Origin: Kitasatospora sp. NBC_00374 | GTDB taxonomy: Bacteria > Actinomycetota > Actinomycetes > Streptomycetales > Streptomycetaceae | DNA length: 64,000 nucleotides | Direction: 5' to 3' | NCBI RefSeq assembly: GCF_041434935.1 | Contig: NZ_CP107964.1 | Coordinates: 8,229,001 to 8,293,000 of the forward strand | Part shown: piece by piece, positions 35,882-44,708 of the stretch | How the letters are laid out: every line of letters begins with the position of its first letter | How positions within the stretch are numbered: the first letter of the stretch is position 1 | Position numbers and translations under genes: made by a program | Notes under the pieces: generated by a model | The model's input: only the letters and a program-made list of their open reading frames with translations | Told to the model about the DNA's origin: nothing | Databases searched by the model: none

Positions 35882-36406
35882 GTGAACCGCCTCCTGCCGT
35901 GGCCGCGCAGACCCGACCCGACCGATCGCCGCCCGGCGTCGCGGACGGACTACGCGGGCGCCCTCTACGGGTCCCTCCTCGCCGCCTCCGTCATCGCCGC
36001 GGCCAGCGCGGTCGGCGACCACCCCCGACTCCAGCTCGTGGTGCTGCTCCTCGTGACTGGCGTGGTCTTCTGGGCCGCGCACGTCTACGCCCACCTCGCC
36101 GGCGAACGGCAGGTCGGCCGGACCCCCGGCTGGGCCGAGGCGCGACAGGTCGGGCGGCACGAGTGGCCCATCGTCGAGGCGGCCGTCCTGCCCGCGGCAG
36201 CCGTGGCCCTGAGCCCCCTCCTGGGCCTGGGGCTGAGCGGGGCGGCATGGCTGGCGCTCGCGGTCGCCGTGGCACAGCAGGTCGCCTGGGCCTACTTCGG
36301 GGCTGTGCACGCCGGCGCGTCCCGTGCCCTGGCGGGCGTCGAGGGGCTGGTCAACCTCGTCCTCGGGCTGGTCATCGTGGCGGCGAAGGCGGCCCTCGGA
36401 CACTGA
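35882..36406 (+). CDS. Five-helix membrane protein
   Basis: This 174-residue membrane protein has a short basic N-terminus (VNRLLPWPRRPDPTDRRPAS) and about five hydrophobic helices, one carrying AAHVYAHLAGE with two His, and an Ala-rich end. GTG 35882 follows a TATAGG box (35867-35872) by nine bases and lacks a ribosome site, so it is probably leaderless. No named family was recognised. It stands alone between the sugar-phosphate gene and the ArsC-like gene, convergent with the latter. Confidence 0.65.
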   Translation: MNRLLPWPRRPDPTDRRPASRTDYAGALYGSLLAASVIAAASAVGDHPRLQLVVLLLVTGVVFWAAHVYAHLAGERQVGRTPGWAEARQVGRHEWPIVEAAVLPAAAVALSPLLGLGLSGAAWLALAVAVAQQVAWAYFGAVHAGASRALAGVEGLVNLVLGLVIVAAKAALGH

Positions 36407-36600
36407 AGAGGGGCCGACCGGGCAACCGCGACGACAGGGCGCTTCGAGCCGCGGTGCCGCAGAAGCCGAGAGGTGCCCGGCCAGTGCGCCACCTGCTGAC
36501 GGACGCCCCGACGACCCGCACGGCCGGGCTATGGGCAGGGGGCGTGGGGCCCCGCCCGGCCCGGCGCCGACGACCACCTACGCGCTGCTCGTGGTCGTGG

Positions 36601-36978
36601 TCACGGCCTCGTTCCGAGCGGGACGGACAGGGCCGAGTGGATGGCCTCCTGGCTCCGGGCGACGACGGCGGTGCCGTCGTCCGCGGTGATGATCGGCCGC
36701 TGGATCAGGACCGGATGCGTGGCGAGTGCCCCGATCCAGCGATCGCGTGAGGTGCTGTTCCTGGGCCACGAGGTGAGGCCGAGCTCGGCCGCGACCGGTT
36801 CGCCGGTACGGGCGATGTCCCACGGCTCCAGGCCCAGTCGCGCCAGCAGCCCGTGCAACTCGGTGGGGCTGGGCGGGTCGTCCAGGTAGCGCCGCACGGT
36901 GTACTGCGCTCCTTCTTCGTCGAGCAGGGAGAGCGCCGAACTGCACTTGGAGCAGGCCGGGTTGATCCAGATTTCCAT
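36601..36978 (-). CDS. ArsC/Spx-family thioredoxin-fold protein
   Basis: This 125-residue ArsC-family protein starts with MEIWINPACSKCSSALSLL, where the CSKC pair forms the redox centre. It has the middle helix pattern SPTELHGLLARLGLEPWDI and the usual 'IQRPI' ending that holds the conserved Arg. Classical ArsC uses a single Cys followed by Arg at a distance; the CxxC arrangement is nearer to Spx/YffB-like members, so arsenate reduction is only one option. It lies 70 bases after folE on the same strand but need not be related. Confidence 0.82.
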   Translation of the reverse strand: MEIWINPACSKCSSALSLLDEEGAQYTVRRYLDDPPSPTELHGLLARLGLEPWDIARTGEPVAAELGLTSWPRNSTSRDRWIGALATHPVLIQRPIITADDGTAVVARSQEAIHSALSVPLGTRP

Positions 36979-37048
36979 GGCCGCGGTCTTTCCGGTGAGG
37001 TCTGAGGAGGGGGACGGGTGGAGGCCGCAGGCGTCGGGCCGCCGTTGG

Positions 37049-37723
37049 TCACGACGGGCCTGCCGCTCCGCGGGCGACTCCGGTGAGAGCGAGGAACTCG
37101 CTGCGGGAGCGCGGATCGTGGCGCAGCAGGCCCAGCAGGGTGGAGGTGATCGTGGTCGAGCCGGTGGCCTGGACGCCGCGCAGGGTCATGCAGGTGTGCT
37201 CGGCCTCGATGACGACGCCGACGCCCTTGGGGTCGAGCTGGGTCTGCAGCCAGTCGGCGATCTGCTTGGTGAGGCGTTCCTGGACCTGGGGGCGGCACCC
37301 GAAGTGCTCGACCACCCGGGCGAGTTTGGACAGGCCGAGGATCCGCTCTCCCGGGAGGTAGCCGACGTGGGCGGTGCCGACGAAGGGGAGCAGGTGGTGT
37401 TCGCAGACCGACCGGACGGGAATGGCGCGTGCCAGGACGAGTTCGTCGTAGCCCTCGTCGTTGGGGAAGGTGGTCAGGTTGAACGGCCGCGGGCTGAACA
37501 GTTCGGCGTAGGTGTGGGCCATCCGGCGCGGTGTGCCCCGCAGGCTCTCGGTGTCGGTGCGGATGCCCAGGGCCGTCAGGAACCGGCCGGCGGCCAGTTC
37601 CGCGGCGGCCAGGTCGATGCCGTCGGGCTCGTGCACCACGTGCAGAGCGGCCGGCAGCGGTGTCGCGTCCTCCCGCCCGTCGGGGATCACGCGAGCGGTG
37701 GGGGAGCGGTGGGAACGGGTCAT
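37049..37723 (-). CDS. folE: GTP cyclohydrolase I
   Basis: This 224-residue enzyme converts GTP to dihydroneopterin triphosphate, the first step of folate and some deazapurine pathways. The zinc ligands Cys107 and His110 are in SVCEHHLLPF and Cys178 in HTCMTLRG; GYLPGERILGLSKLARVV and the GTP-site QVQERLTKQIA are intact. GGAGG lies eight bases before ATG 37723. Streptomycetes usually have another folE inside the folate operon, so this isolated copy may be a second, specially regulated one. It is divergent from a cysteine-bearing HTH regulator across 214 bases, which might control it. Confidence 0.93.
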   Translation of the reverse strand: MTRSHRSPTARVIPDGREDATPLPAALHVVHEPDGIDLAAAELAAGRFLTALGIRTDTESLRGTPRRMAHTYAELFSPRPFNLTTFPNDEGYDELVLARAIPVRSVCEHHLLPFVGTAHVGYLPGERILGLSKLARVVEHFGCRPQVQERLTKQIADWLQTQLDPKGVGVVIEAEHTCMTLRGVQATGSTTITSTLLGLLRHDPRSRSEFLALTGVARGAAGPS

Positions 37724-37937
37724 GTCATCTGCCTCCGATGCCCGGGGCGCCCGAGCCGGGCCAGGACGGGCGCGCTCACCGGCTCCTTGGCCCGCTGCTG
37801 CGGTTCACTCCGCACGACGCCTCCTGAGGTCTATTTCACTAACAAGTATTGGCCTTATTCGTCGCCGAGGTCAACAAGCTGGTCTTTTCAACGGTGATCC
37901 GAGTTCCGCCCACCCGGATCGGCGTTACGATGAACAG

Positions 37938-38777
37938 GTGTCTGCCTCTGGAGATCTCACGGACCACGAGCCGACCGCGGACGCCCGCGTCGAATCGGTA
38001 GCGGTGCTCGCCGACGAACAGCGCCGCAGGCTGTTCGCCTTCACCCGACACGCCCGCCGGCCCGTCACCCGCGAGGAGGCGGCCGCCGACGCCGGCATCT
38101 CCGCCAAACTGGCCGCGTTCCACCTCGACAAGCTCGTCGCCGCCGGCCTGCTGCGCGCACGCTACGAGAGCCCCGGCGGCATCCGGAAGGTCGGCCGCAA
38201 ACCGAAGGTCTACGAGCCGACCGAGACCGACATCCGCGTCAGCATCCCCGAGCGCCGCCCCGACGTGATCGCCGAGATCCTGCTGGACGCCGTCCTGACC
38301 CACGAACCCGGCGAGGACGCGCAGGCCGCCGCCCTGCGCACGGCCCGCCTGCGCGGCCGGGAACTCGGAGCCGCCGAACGCGCCCGCACCCGCCCCGGCC
38401 GACTCGGCCCCGAACGCTCCCTCACGCTGAGCGAGGCCGTCCTGGAGCAGCGGGGCTTCGAGCCCGACCGGATCGCCCCCACCGGGATGCGGCTCCTCAA
38501 CTGCCCCTTCCACCAGCTTGCCGCCCGCTCACCCGAGCTCGTGTGCGGGATCAACCACGCCTACCTGGATGGCTTCCTCACCGGCCTGGAAGCCACCGGC
38601 ATCGATGCCGTCCTCGCCCCCGCAGCCGGGCAGTGCTGCGTCGAACTGCGCGCCGCTGCCGGTGGCGGCGACCCACGCGGTCCACTCGCCGGCGACAGCC
38701 CCGCCTGTACCAGGGATGCCGCCGACACGACCGGTCGCGTGGCCGGCCACGACGACGAGACACGGAGGAAAGCATGA
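37938..38777 (+). CDS. HTH regulator with conserved cysteines (SufR-like)
   Basis: This 279-residue regulator has an N-terminal winged helix of ArsR/DeoR type (RPVTREEAAADAGISAKLAA, FHLDKLVAAGLL). Its C-terminal domain has Cys in LNCPFHQLAARSPELVC, which places two cysteines 14 residues apart, and a final CC pair in GQCCVEL. The same layout occurs in SufR-type iron-sulfur sensing repressors, so an Fe-S cluster is plausible. GTG 37938 follows a TACGAT box (37926-37931) by six bases without a ribosome site, fitting a leaderless mRNA. Its stop overlaps the start of transaldolase by four bases (ATGA). It is divergent from folE. No suf genes are nearby. Confidence 0.8.
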   Translation: MSASGDLTDHEPTADARVESVAVLADEQRRRLFAFTRHARRPVTREEAAADAGISAKLAAFHLDKLVAAGLLRARYESPGGIRKVGRKPKVYEPTETDIRVSIPERRPDVIAEILLDAVLTHEPGEDAQAAALRTARLRGRELGAAERARTRPGRLGPERSLTLSEAVLEQRGFEPDRIAPTGMRLLNCPFHQLAARSPELVCGINHAYLDGFLTGLEATGIDAVLAPAAGQCCVELRAAAGGGDPRGPLAGDSPACTRDAADTTGRVAGHDDETRRKA

Positions 38778-39883
38778 GCGGGAACCTGTACCGGCTGACC
38801 ACCGAGGGCGTCGCCGTCTGGCTGGACGACCTGAGCCGCGAGCGCCTCGCCGGCGGAGGACTGGCCCAACTGGTACGCACACACCAGGTCACGGGCATCA
38901 CCAGCAACCCGACCATCTTCGCCAAGGCCATCAGCTCCGGCGCCCGCTACGACGGCCAGGTCGCCGACCTCGCCCACCGCGGCGTCGAGGTACCCGAGGC
39001 CGTCCGACTACTGACCGCCTACGACGTGCGCTGGGCCTGCGACGTCCTGCGCCCGGTCTTCGAAGCGACCGCCGGCACGGACGGACGCGTGTCCATCGAG
39101 GTCGACCCGCGCGTCGCCCGCGACACGGCGGCCACCGTCGCCGAAGCCCGCGCCCTGTGGTGGCTGGTCGACCGGCCGAACCTGTTCGTCAAGATCCCCG
39201 CGACCGAGGAGGGCCTGGAGGCGATCAGCACCGCACTCGCGGAAGGCATCAGCGTCAACGTGACACTGATCTTCTCCCTGGCCCGCTACGCCCAGGTCCT
39301 CGACGCCTTCCTGAACGGCATGGAACGGGCGCTGGCCGCCGGCCGGGACCTGTCGTCCATCGCGTCGGTGGCGTCGTTCTTCGTCAGCCGGGTGGACACC
39401 GAAGTCGACACCCGCCTCGACAAGCTCGACACCGCCGAGGCACGCGCGCTGCGCGGACGGGCCGCGATCGCCAACGCCCGCCTGGCCTACCGGCACTTCG
39501 AGCGGACCGGCACCTCGGAGCGCTGGCACGCGCTGGCCGCGCGCGGCGCCCGCCCGCAGCGGCCCCTGTGGGCCTCCACCGGCGTCAAGGACCCGACCTA
39601 CGACGACACCCGCTACGTCGTGGACCTCGTCGCACCCGACGTCGTGAACACCATGCCGGAGGCGACCCTGCTCGCCGTCGCCGACCACGGCCGGATCCAC
39701 GGCGACACGATCCGCGGCACCTACGCCGAAGCCCAACAGGTACTCGACGGCCTCGCGGCCGTCGGGGTCCCGTACGACGAGGTCGTCGACGCACTCGAGG
39801 AGGAGGGAATCGCCAAGTTCACCACCTCCTGGCACGAGCTCCACCAGAACCTGGAAACCGAGCTCCGCCGTAGCTCGCAGTGA
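38774..39883 (+). CDS. tal: Transaldolase
   Basis: This 369-residue transaldolase of the pentose phosphate pathway moves a dihydroxyacetone unit between sugar phosphates. The Schiff-base Lys140 is in LFVKIPAT. Other motifs are GITSNPTIFAKAI at the N-terminus and LWASTGVKDPTYDDTRYV. GGAGGAAAGC gives a ribosome site before ATG 38774, inside the regulator's last codons, so the two are coupled. Streptomycetes usually have another tal next to transketolase; this one stands alone with a regulator, suggesting a conditionally used paralogue. Its 3' end overlaps the end of the convergent MFS gene by 65 bases. Confidence 0.92.
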   Translation: MSGNLYRLTTEGVAVWLDDLSRERLAGGGLAQLVRTHQVTGITSNPTIFAKAISSGARYDGQVADLAHRGVEVPEAVRLLTAYDVRWACDVLRPVFEATAGTDGRVSIEVDPRVARDTAATVAEARALWWLVDRPNLFVKIPATEEGLEAISTALAEGISVNVTLIFSLARYAQVLDAFLNGMERALAAGRDLSSIASVASFFVSRVDTEVDTRLDKLDTAEARALRGRAAIANARLAYRHFERTGTSERWHALAARGARPQRPLWASTGVKDPTYDDTRYVVDLVAPDVVNTMPEATLLAVADHGRIHGDTIRGTYAEAQQVLDGLAAVGVPYDEVVDALEEEGIAKFTTSWHELHQNLETELRRSSQ

Positions 39884-41216
39884 GCACCAGGACGTGCGGA
39901 TGATCCGCCGCGACAGCCTGGGCCTGACCATCCGCCGCCACCACCCCGATCGGATCACCGTCCAGCTCTTCAGCCGGGCGATGACGGTGTCGGTCCGGCT
40001 CGCGGAGGGGTGCTGCCGCGCGGCGGGGGAGCAGCAGCGGGGTTGCCAGGAGGAGCACGCCGGCCAGGCCGATGGCCGCACGCGGGCCGAGCAGGCTGCC
40101 CAGCACGCCCCAGAGGGCGGTCAGGAGCGCGGTCGAGGCCTTGGTCGTCACCGCCCAGGCGGACAGTGTGCGGGTGGCGCGGTCGGTCGCCGTGCGCTGG
40201 AGGCGGTAGGTGGCGCAGACGGGGTTGAGGACCCCGCAGCAGAAGATGAGCCCGAACTCGACGCCCGTCACCAGCAGCAGCCCTCCGGTGCCCGGTGCCG
40301 GGAAGGCCAGACCGATGGGCCAGAGCGCGCGCAGCGCCCCGACCGTGACCAGGACCTGGTGCTGCCCGAAGCGGGTGACGAGGGGCCGGGCCAGCCGTGA
40401 CCCGAGCAGTCCGCCGATCGAGGGCGCGGCGAAGGCGAGGCCGTACTGCCACGGTGCGAACCCGAGTCGGCCGAGCATCAGGACGGCCAGCAGTGGCTCG
40501 GTGGCCATCACCAGGCCGTTGAACAACGCGGTGTTGAAGAGCAGCGGACGCAGCGCCCGGTCGGCGAGGATGTGACGCCAACCGTCGAGGAGGTCGCCGG
40601 CCCGCATGCGCGCGGCCTGACGGGGCTCGGGCGGCGGCTCGTGCCCACCCGTCGCGCGGATGCCCAGGGCCGAGAGCAGGTAGCTGACGGCGTCGGCCAG
40701 CACCGTCGCCACCGGGCCGAGGAGCCCGACCGCCGCGCCGCCCAGTGGTGGTCCGATGATCGTGGTCGTCCAGGCCGTGGACTCGAACCGGGCGTTGGCG
40801 ACGAGCAGGTCCTCGCTCGGCAGCAGGGTCTTCAGGTACGCGCCGGAGGCCGCGCGGAAGGTGATGTCGGCCGCTGCGACGACGACCGAGACCAGCAGGA
40901 GCTGAAGGAAGGTGAGCACGCCGAGCGCGAACGCGGTGGGGATCGTCAGCAGCGCCGCGAACCGCACCAGGTCCATCGCGATCAGTACCTGCCGCTTACG
41001 GCGGAACTCCACCCAGGGTCCGAGCGGCACCGCCACGGCGGCGCCCACCGCGGCCCCCACGCAGGAGAGCGCGGCGACCTCGGCCGGTCCGGCGTGCAGC
41101 ACCCGGATGGCGATCAGCGAAAACGCGCCGAAGGCGAGCCAGGTGCCGAGCGCACTGGTCCCGTACGCTCCCCAGAGCCACCCGAACCGCCGCCCCAGCC
41201 GGTGCCCGCCACTCAT
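39819..41216 (-). CDS. MFS transporter with extended C-terminus
   Basis: This 465-residue major-facilitator protein of the MFS_3 / enterobactin-exporter-like group begins with RRFGWLWGAYGTSALGTWLA and has GPWVEFRRKRQVLIAMDLVR (the cytoplasmic loop 2-3) and about twelve helices. GAGGGGGCGACGGAC precedes ATG 41216. The helices end near LLLPRRAAAPLREPDR; the remaining 55 residues are unlike the family, hydrophilic and Gly/Arg/Ala-rich, and are read antisense through the end of transaldolase. A lost stop codon is likely. The substrate is unknown. Confidence 0.85.
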   Translation of the reverse strand: MSGGHRLGRRFGWLWGAYGTSALGTWLAFGAFSLIAIRVLHAGPAEVAALSCVGAAVGAAVAVPLGPWVEFRRKRQVLIAMDLVRFAALLTIPTAFALGVLTFLQLLLVSVVVAAADITFRAASGAYLKTLLPSEDLLVANARFESTAWTTTIIGPPLGGAAVGLLGPVATVLADAVSYLLSALGIRATGGHEPPPEPRQAARMRAGDLLDGWRHILADRALRPLLFNTALFNGLVMATEPLLAVLMLGRLGFAPWQYGLAFAAPSIGGLLGSRLARPLVTRFGQHQVLVTVGALRALWPIGLAFPAPGTGGLLLVTGVEFGLIFCCGVLNPVCATYRLQRTATDRATRTLSAWAVTTKASTALLTALWGVLGSLLGPRAAIGLAGVLLLATPLLLPRRAAAPLREPDRHRHRPAEELDGDPIGVVAADGQAQAVAADHPHVLVLTASYGGARFPGSGGARARRW

Positions 41217-41475
41217 GTCCGTCGCCCCCTCGCCACTCACCCGCCCAACCGATCCGCGATCGGAAGCATCAAAGCGAGCACCGTACCTGGGGGTCAAACA
41301 ACCGCAGGACGGTCTATCCCGATGACGACGAGGGCAGGTACCTGCTGCATGTCCTCCCGTCATCGGTCGGCCCGAGGAGCAACGGCCTGCATGCGCGGCC
41401 GCGGAGCAACCGCACCTGCTCGGAGTCCGTAAAAGACTTCGTTGGACAGACCCGGGTTCGGCGGCGCGCTCGGGG

Positions 41476-42216
41476 TCAGGCGCGGCAGCGCAGCATCGTC
41501 AGCGGGGGGTTGGCGGCGTAGTCGTCCCAGAAGTCCTTGCCGTACTCGCGCACGCCGGCGGCGGAGACCTCCAGGGGAACCCAGGTGATCTCGTCGAATC
41601 CGGCCGCCCGCAGGCACTTCTCGTAGACCTCGCGGCTGGGCGGGTTCGCGACGAACGAGATCGGCGGGTCGAGGAGCGCGGTGATCCTCACGCGCGGCCC
41701 GATCTCGGTTTCCTCGCCGAGCGATTCGCAGAGGAAGCCGTACTTGGCCAGGGACGGCCCGTCGAAACGGAAGTCCGGGTCCTGCACGAACGCGAAGAAC
41801 TCGGCCCCGTCCGCGATGCTGCGGTGGATGTTGCGGCACATCCGCTCGATGGTGGCGACGTCCTCGGCGTAGTTGAACAGCTGGACCGCAACGGCGATGT
41901 CGAAGGGCTGCTCGAAGGTACGCAGCTCGGCGACGTCGCCCACCTCGTAGTGCACGCCCAGCGGGTCGCTGCGCTCCAGGGTCCGGGCCGCGTCGACCAT
42001 CGCGGTGGAGATGTCGACGCCGAGGACGTGGGATGCGCCGCGGCGCCTGAACTCCCGGCTGTAGAAGCCGGTTCCGGAGGCCAGGTCGAGGATCGACCTG
42101 CCGTTCACGTCGCCGACGAGGGCGAGGAAGCCGGGCACCTTCGCGTAGCGCGCGAGAGGGAGGGTCTTGAAGCCCTCGAACGCCTCGCCGATCTCGTCGT
42201 ACAGCTGACCGCTCAT
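41476..42216 (-). CDS. Class I SAM-dependent methyltransferase
   Basis: This 246-residue methyltransferase has SAM-binding motif I ILDLASGTGFYSREF, an acidic post-I LGVDIS, motif II region GVHYEVGDVAEL, and FDIAVAVQLFNYAEDVATI. The C-terminal region with FVANPPSREVYEKCLRAAGF and EITWVPLEVS suits a ubiE/ToxA-like small-molecule methyltransferase. ATG 42216 follows GAGGGGGAAC. Downstream, 259 bases separate it from the MFS gene on the same strand, so co-transcription (modify and export) is possible. The substrate is unknown. Confidence 0.85.
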   Translation of the reverse strand: MSGQLYDEIGEAFEGFKTLPLARYAKVPGFLALVGDVNGRSILDLASGTGFYSREFRRRGASHVLGVDISTAMVDAARTLERSDPLGVHYEVGDVAELRTFEQPFDIAVAVQLFNYAEDVATIERMCRNIHRSIADGAEFFAFVQDPDFRFDGPSLAKYGFLCESLGEETEIGPRVRITALLDPPISFVANPPSREVYEKCLRAAGFDEITWVPLEVSAAGVREYGKDFWDDYAANPPLTMLRCRA

Positions 42217-42558
42217 CGTGCTGTTCCCCCTCTGTCGTTGGCGTCGGCCCTTCGGGACAGGCCGCAGCCCCTGGCGGGAAGTCTCCCTCTCGTCGGTCGG
42301 GGAGGCGTACTGGCGGAAGCCCCAAATATGCGGTGGCTGCAGCCGGTGCGGTCTTTGTGTTCGTATCGGAGCCTGGTCCGATCGTCGGCCTCCGGTATGG
42401 AACCGTCGAGCATGCCGACGCCCTTCTGCCCAGGTATGTCGATGGGTCGGCTCACCATTCGAGCGTCGCGGCGCTGCCGTAAATGCCCATGTCGCAGAGA
42501 TTTGGGGCCACCGAATCCGAAATCGCGTGTTCAAGGAGCGCCGGCAGTCTGGTGGTAA

Positions 42559-42570
42559 CGTCACGTGACG
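42559..42570. promoter_or_regulatory. Perfect 12-base palindrome CGTCACGTGACG
   Basis: CGTCACGTGACG is fully self-complementary with a central CACGTG, 14 bases before the ATG of a tiny ORF. It could be an operator. Confidence 0.35.
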
Positions 42571-42583
42571 CAGTAGGGGTGAA

Positions 42584-42661
42584 ATGAAATACGAGTTCAA
42601 GTGGATCTTGAGGAAGTCGCAAGGCGGGTCTCAGGCCTTGCGCGGGCGCCTGCTGTGCTGA
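42584..42661 (+). CDS. Tiny basic peptide ORF (25 residues)
   Basis: This 25-residue frame starts MKYEFKWILRKSQGG and ends in GRLLC. It is preceded by AGGGG four bases before the ATG and by the palindrome described above. It is basic and amphipathic at the start, with a C-terminal Cys. No family match is recognised and such a short ORF can arise by chance. It is listed because of its ribosome site, the palindrome and the lower GC around it. Confidence 0.2.
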   Translation: MKYEFKWILRKSQGGSQALRGRLLC

Positions 42662-43346
42662 CTGAGTTCTCGCGTCCTGAGATCACGGTCAACTCGGACA
42701 GTCAACTCGTCATGGCCGTCTTCGGCGAACGGCGAAGAATGGAGCGACACTCGCTCGCTCTCCGGTGAGCTGGCGCCGTGGGAGAAGCAGCTGAAGAATT
42801 CACAGCTCCCCTCCGCGATGTCGGCGCGGCGCCCGGTCGATATTCGGACACGTGGTGGTGTTGAGCGGAGACCGTCGCGCACGCCCGGGCGAGCCGCCCG
42901 CCCTCGCTGTCGGCGCCCGTCCGCCGCCCCGCGCGCGTGACCGTGAGCCCTAGGGTCGTCCGGAGCGCGGCAGTGCGGTTCGCGCGGTGCGTGACGGCGG
43001 AGCGTCATCGTCCGGGCTCACTGCCGTGGCGCTACCTGATCTTGTGTGTGCGACGGCAGTTGGATCACGGGGTGGCGGCGGGCAGCACCGGCGCGAGCGG
43101 GCGAACGGATCCGTTGACGCTCCGCGAGGGGGGCGGATAAGGTCACGCCCCATCGACCCCGATTGGTGGTGTTCCTCGGACGGGCCGGGGCCCGGCAGTA
43201 CTTCCCGGTCCGGTGCCCGCCCCTCCTCCGGGGCGAGACTCGCCGCTCGCTCCACCCCGCGGACAACTGCTCACCCCGTCGGCCCTGTTCTGACTCGGCC
43301 GCCGGTTCCTCCGTGCGTCGTCGGCCTCGATCGGCTGCGGCCCGAC

Positions 43347-44708
43347 ATGCACAAAAGACCCTCCGCAAGGGATGTGCCGTTGACCAGATCCTCGTCGCCC
43401 GCGCCGGACGCCACGCCGCCGGACGTCATAACCTCGGACGTCCTTCCGCCGGACGGGGCCGCCGCTTCAGCGCCGTCCCGTCCCGTCCGCCGTGGGCCGG
43501 GCCGGGCTCCGTACCTGGGCATGGCGTGCGTCCTCCTGCTGTCGGGCTGTTCACTCCTCGGCGTGGACTCGGAACCCACCACGACCTTCACCATCGGACT
43601 GGACGCCCCCCTGACCGGCAAGCTCGCCGATCTGGGGCTGGGCATCAAGTTCTCGGCCGAACTGGCCATCGCCAAGGCCAACGCCAAGAACACCGTGCCG
43701 GGCGTACGGTTCGTCCTGGATGCCAAGGACGACCAGGCGGACGAGCAGATCGCCCGCTCCAACGGCGAGGCGTTCGTGGCCGACCCCAAGGTCGTGGGCG
43801 TGGTCGGCCCGCTCACGTCGTCCGGCGCACTCGCCATGGCCCCGGTGCTGGCCAAGGCGGACCTCGCCGAGATCTCACCCTCGAACACGGCACCCTCCCT
43901 GACCTGGGGCGCGGACTACCGCACCAAGGGAAAGACGCGCCCGTACCCCACGTACTTCCGCACCGTCACCACCGATGCCGTCCAGGGCCCGCTGCTCGCC
44001 CGCTACGCGCGCAGCCAGCTGAAGGCCGAGCGGGCCGTCGTGGTCAGCGACACCAAGGCGTACGGCAGCAACCTGGCGGCAGAGTTCGCGACGGCCTTCG
44101 AGGAGGCCGGTGGCAAGGTGCAGCTTCGGGCGACCATCGAGCCGGCCACCACGGACTTCTCCAAGCTGGTCCGGCAGATCGCGGCCGTACACCCGGACAT
44201 CGTCTACTACGGCGGGGAGCACCCCGAGGGCGGCCCGCTGTCCGCCCAGCTGAAGGCCGCGGGCGTCAAGGCGCCGGTGGCGGGCGGCGACGGCCTGCAC
44301 ACCGACGGGTACATCAAGGCCGCCGGCCCGGGCGCCGACGGCGACCTGGCCAGCAACCCCGGCATCTCGGTCGAGGGACTCGCCTCCGCGTTCACCTTCC
44401 TGGACGACTACCAGAAGGCCGCTCACCCGGAGGCGCCCGGGCCCTTCGGCCCGTACGCCTACGACTCCACCTGGGCGCTGATCGAGGCGGTCGCCCGTGC
44501 CCGGCAGGTCAAGGGAGAGACGGGCTCCGGCGCGGAGATCCGGAAGGCCGTCGCCGAGGCTGTGCCGGACGTGGACTTCTTCGGCGTGACGGGCGACGTG
44601 TCGTTCGACGAGTACGGCGACACCCGCAACCAGGTGGCCTCGATCTACCAGGTCCAGAAGGGGAGTTGGACGGCCATCGTCCCCATCGGTCGGCTCCGCG
44701 ACCTCTGA
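43347..44708 (+). CDS. Amino-acid-type ABC substrate-binding lipoprotein
   Basis: This protein of about 453 residues is a LivJ/LivK-type periplasmic-binding fold lipoprotein. It has a long hydrophilic N-terminus, then a hydrophobic segment with lipobox LLSGC. The mature part begins FTIGLDAPLTGKLADLGLG, with ELAIAKANAKNTVPG, VVGVVGPLTSSGALAMAPVL, AYGSNLAAEFATAFEEAGGK and DIVYYGGEHPEGGPLSAQLK, all hallmarks of branched-chain amino acid or amide binders. The start is uncertain: ATG 43347 has no good ribosome site, and the family usually begins nearer the signal peptide, so internal GTG or TTG starts around 43375-43385 are possible. No permease or ATPase genes are nearby, so it is an orphan binding protein. 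Confidence 0.82.
   Translation: MHKRPSARDVPLTRSSSPAPDATPPDVITSDVLPPDGAAASAPSRPVRRGPGRAPYLGMACVLLLSGCSLLGVDSEPTTTFTIGLDAPLTGKLADLGLGIKFSAELAIAKANAKNTVPGVRFVLDAKDDQADEQIARSNGEAFVADPKVVGVVGPLTSSGALAMAPVLAKADLAEISPSNTAPSLTWGADYRTKGKTRPYPTYFRTVTTDAVQGPLLARYARSQLKAERAVVVSDTKAYGSNLAAEFATAFEEAGGKVQLRATIEPATTDFSKLVRQIAAVHPDIVYYGGEHPEGGPLSAQLKAAGVKAPVAGGDGLHTDGYIKAAGPGADGDLASNPGISVEGLASAFTFLDDYQKAAHPEAPGPFGPYAYDSTWALIEAVARARQVKGETGSGAEIRKAVAEAVPDVDFFGVTGDVSFDEYGDTRNQVASIYQVQKGSWTAIVPIGRLRDL

Larger units (their letters stand above)
42217..43346 (+). other. Gene-poor stretch of 1.1 kb
   Basis: No ordinary gene was recognised here. The stretch has locally higher AT content than its surroundings, especially 42300-42620. 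Several short frames exist on both strands, none with family likeness; one minus-strand frame (43008-42631) is long but lacks a convincing start and pattern. The most notable items are a 12-base palindrome (42559-42570) and a tiny ORF after it. It could be a scar of lost genes or hold small regulatory elements. Confidence 0.5.

Noticed and set aside
42631..43008. A 125-codon minus-strand frame in the gene-poor stretch
   Set aside because: It has no convincing start or family pattern and a composition without clear codon bias; not enough to call a gene.
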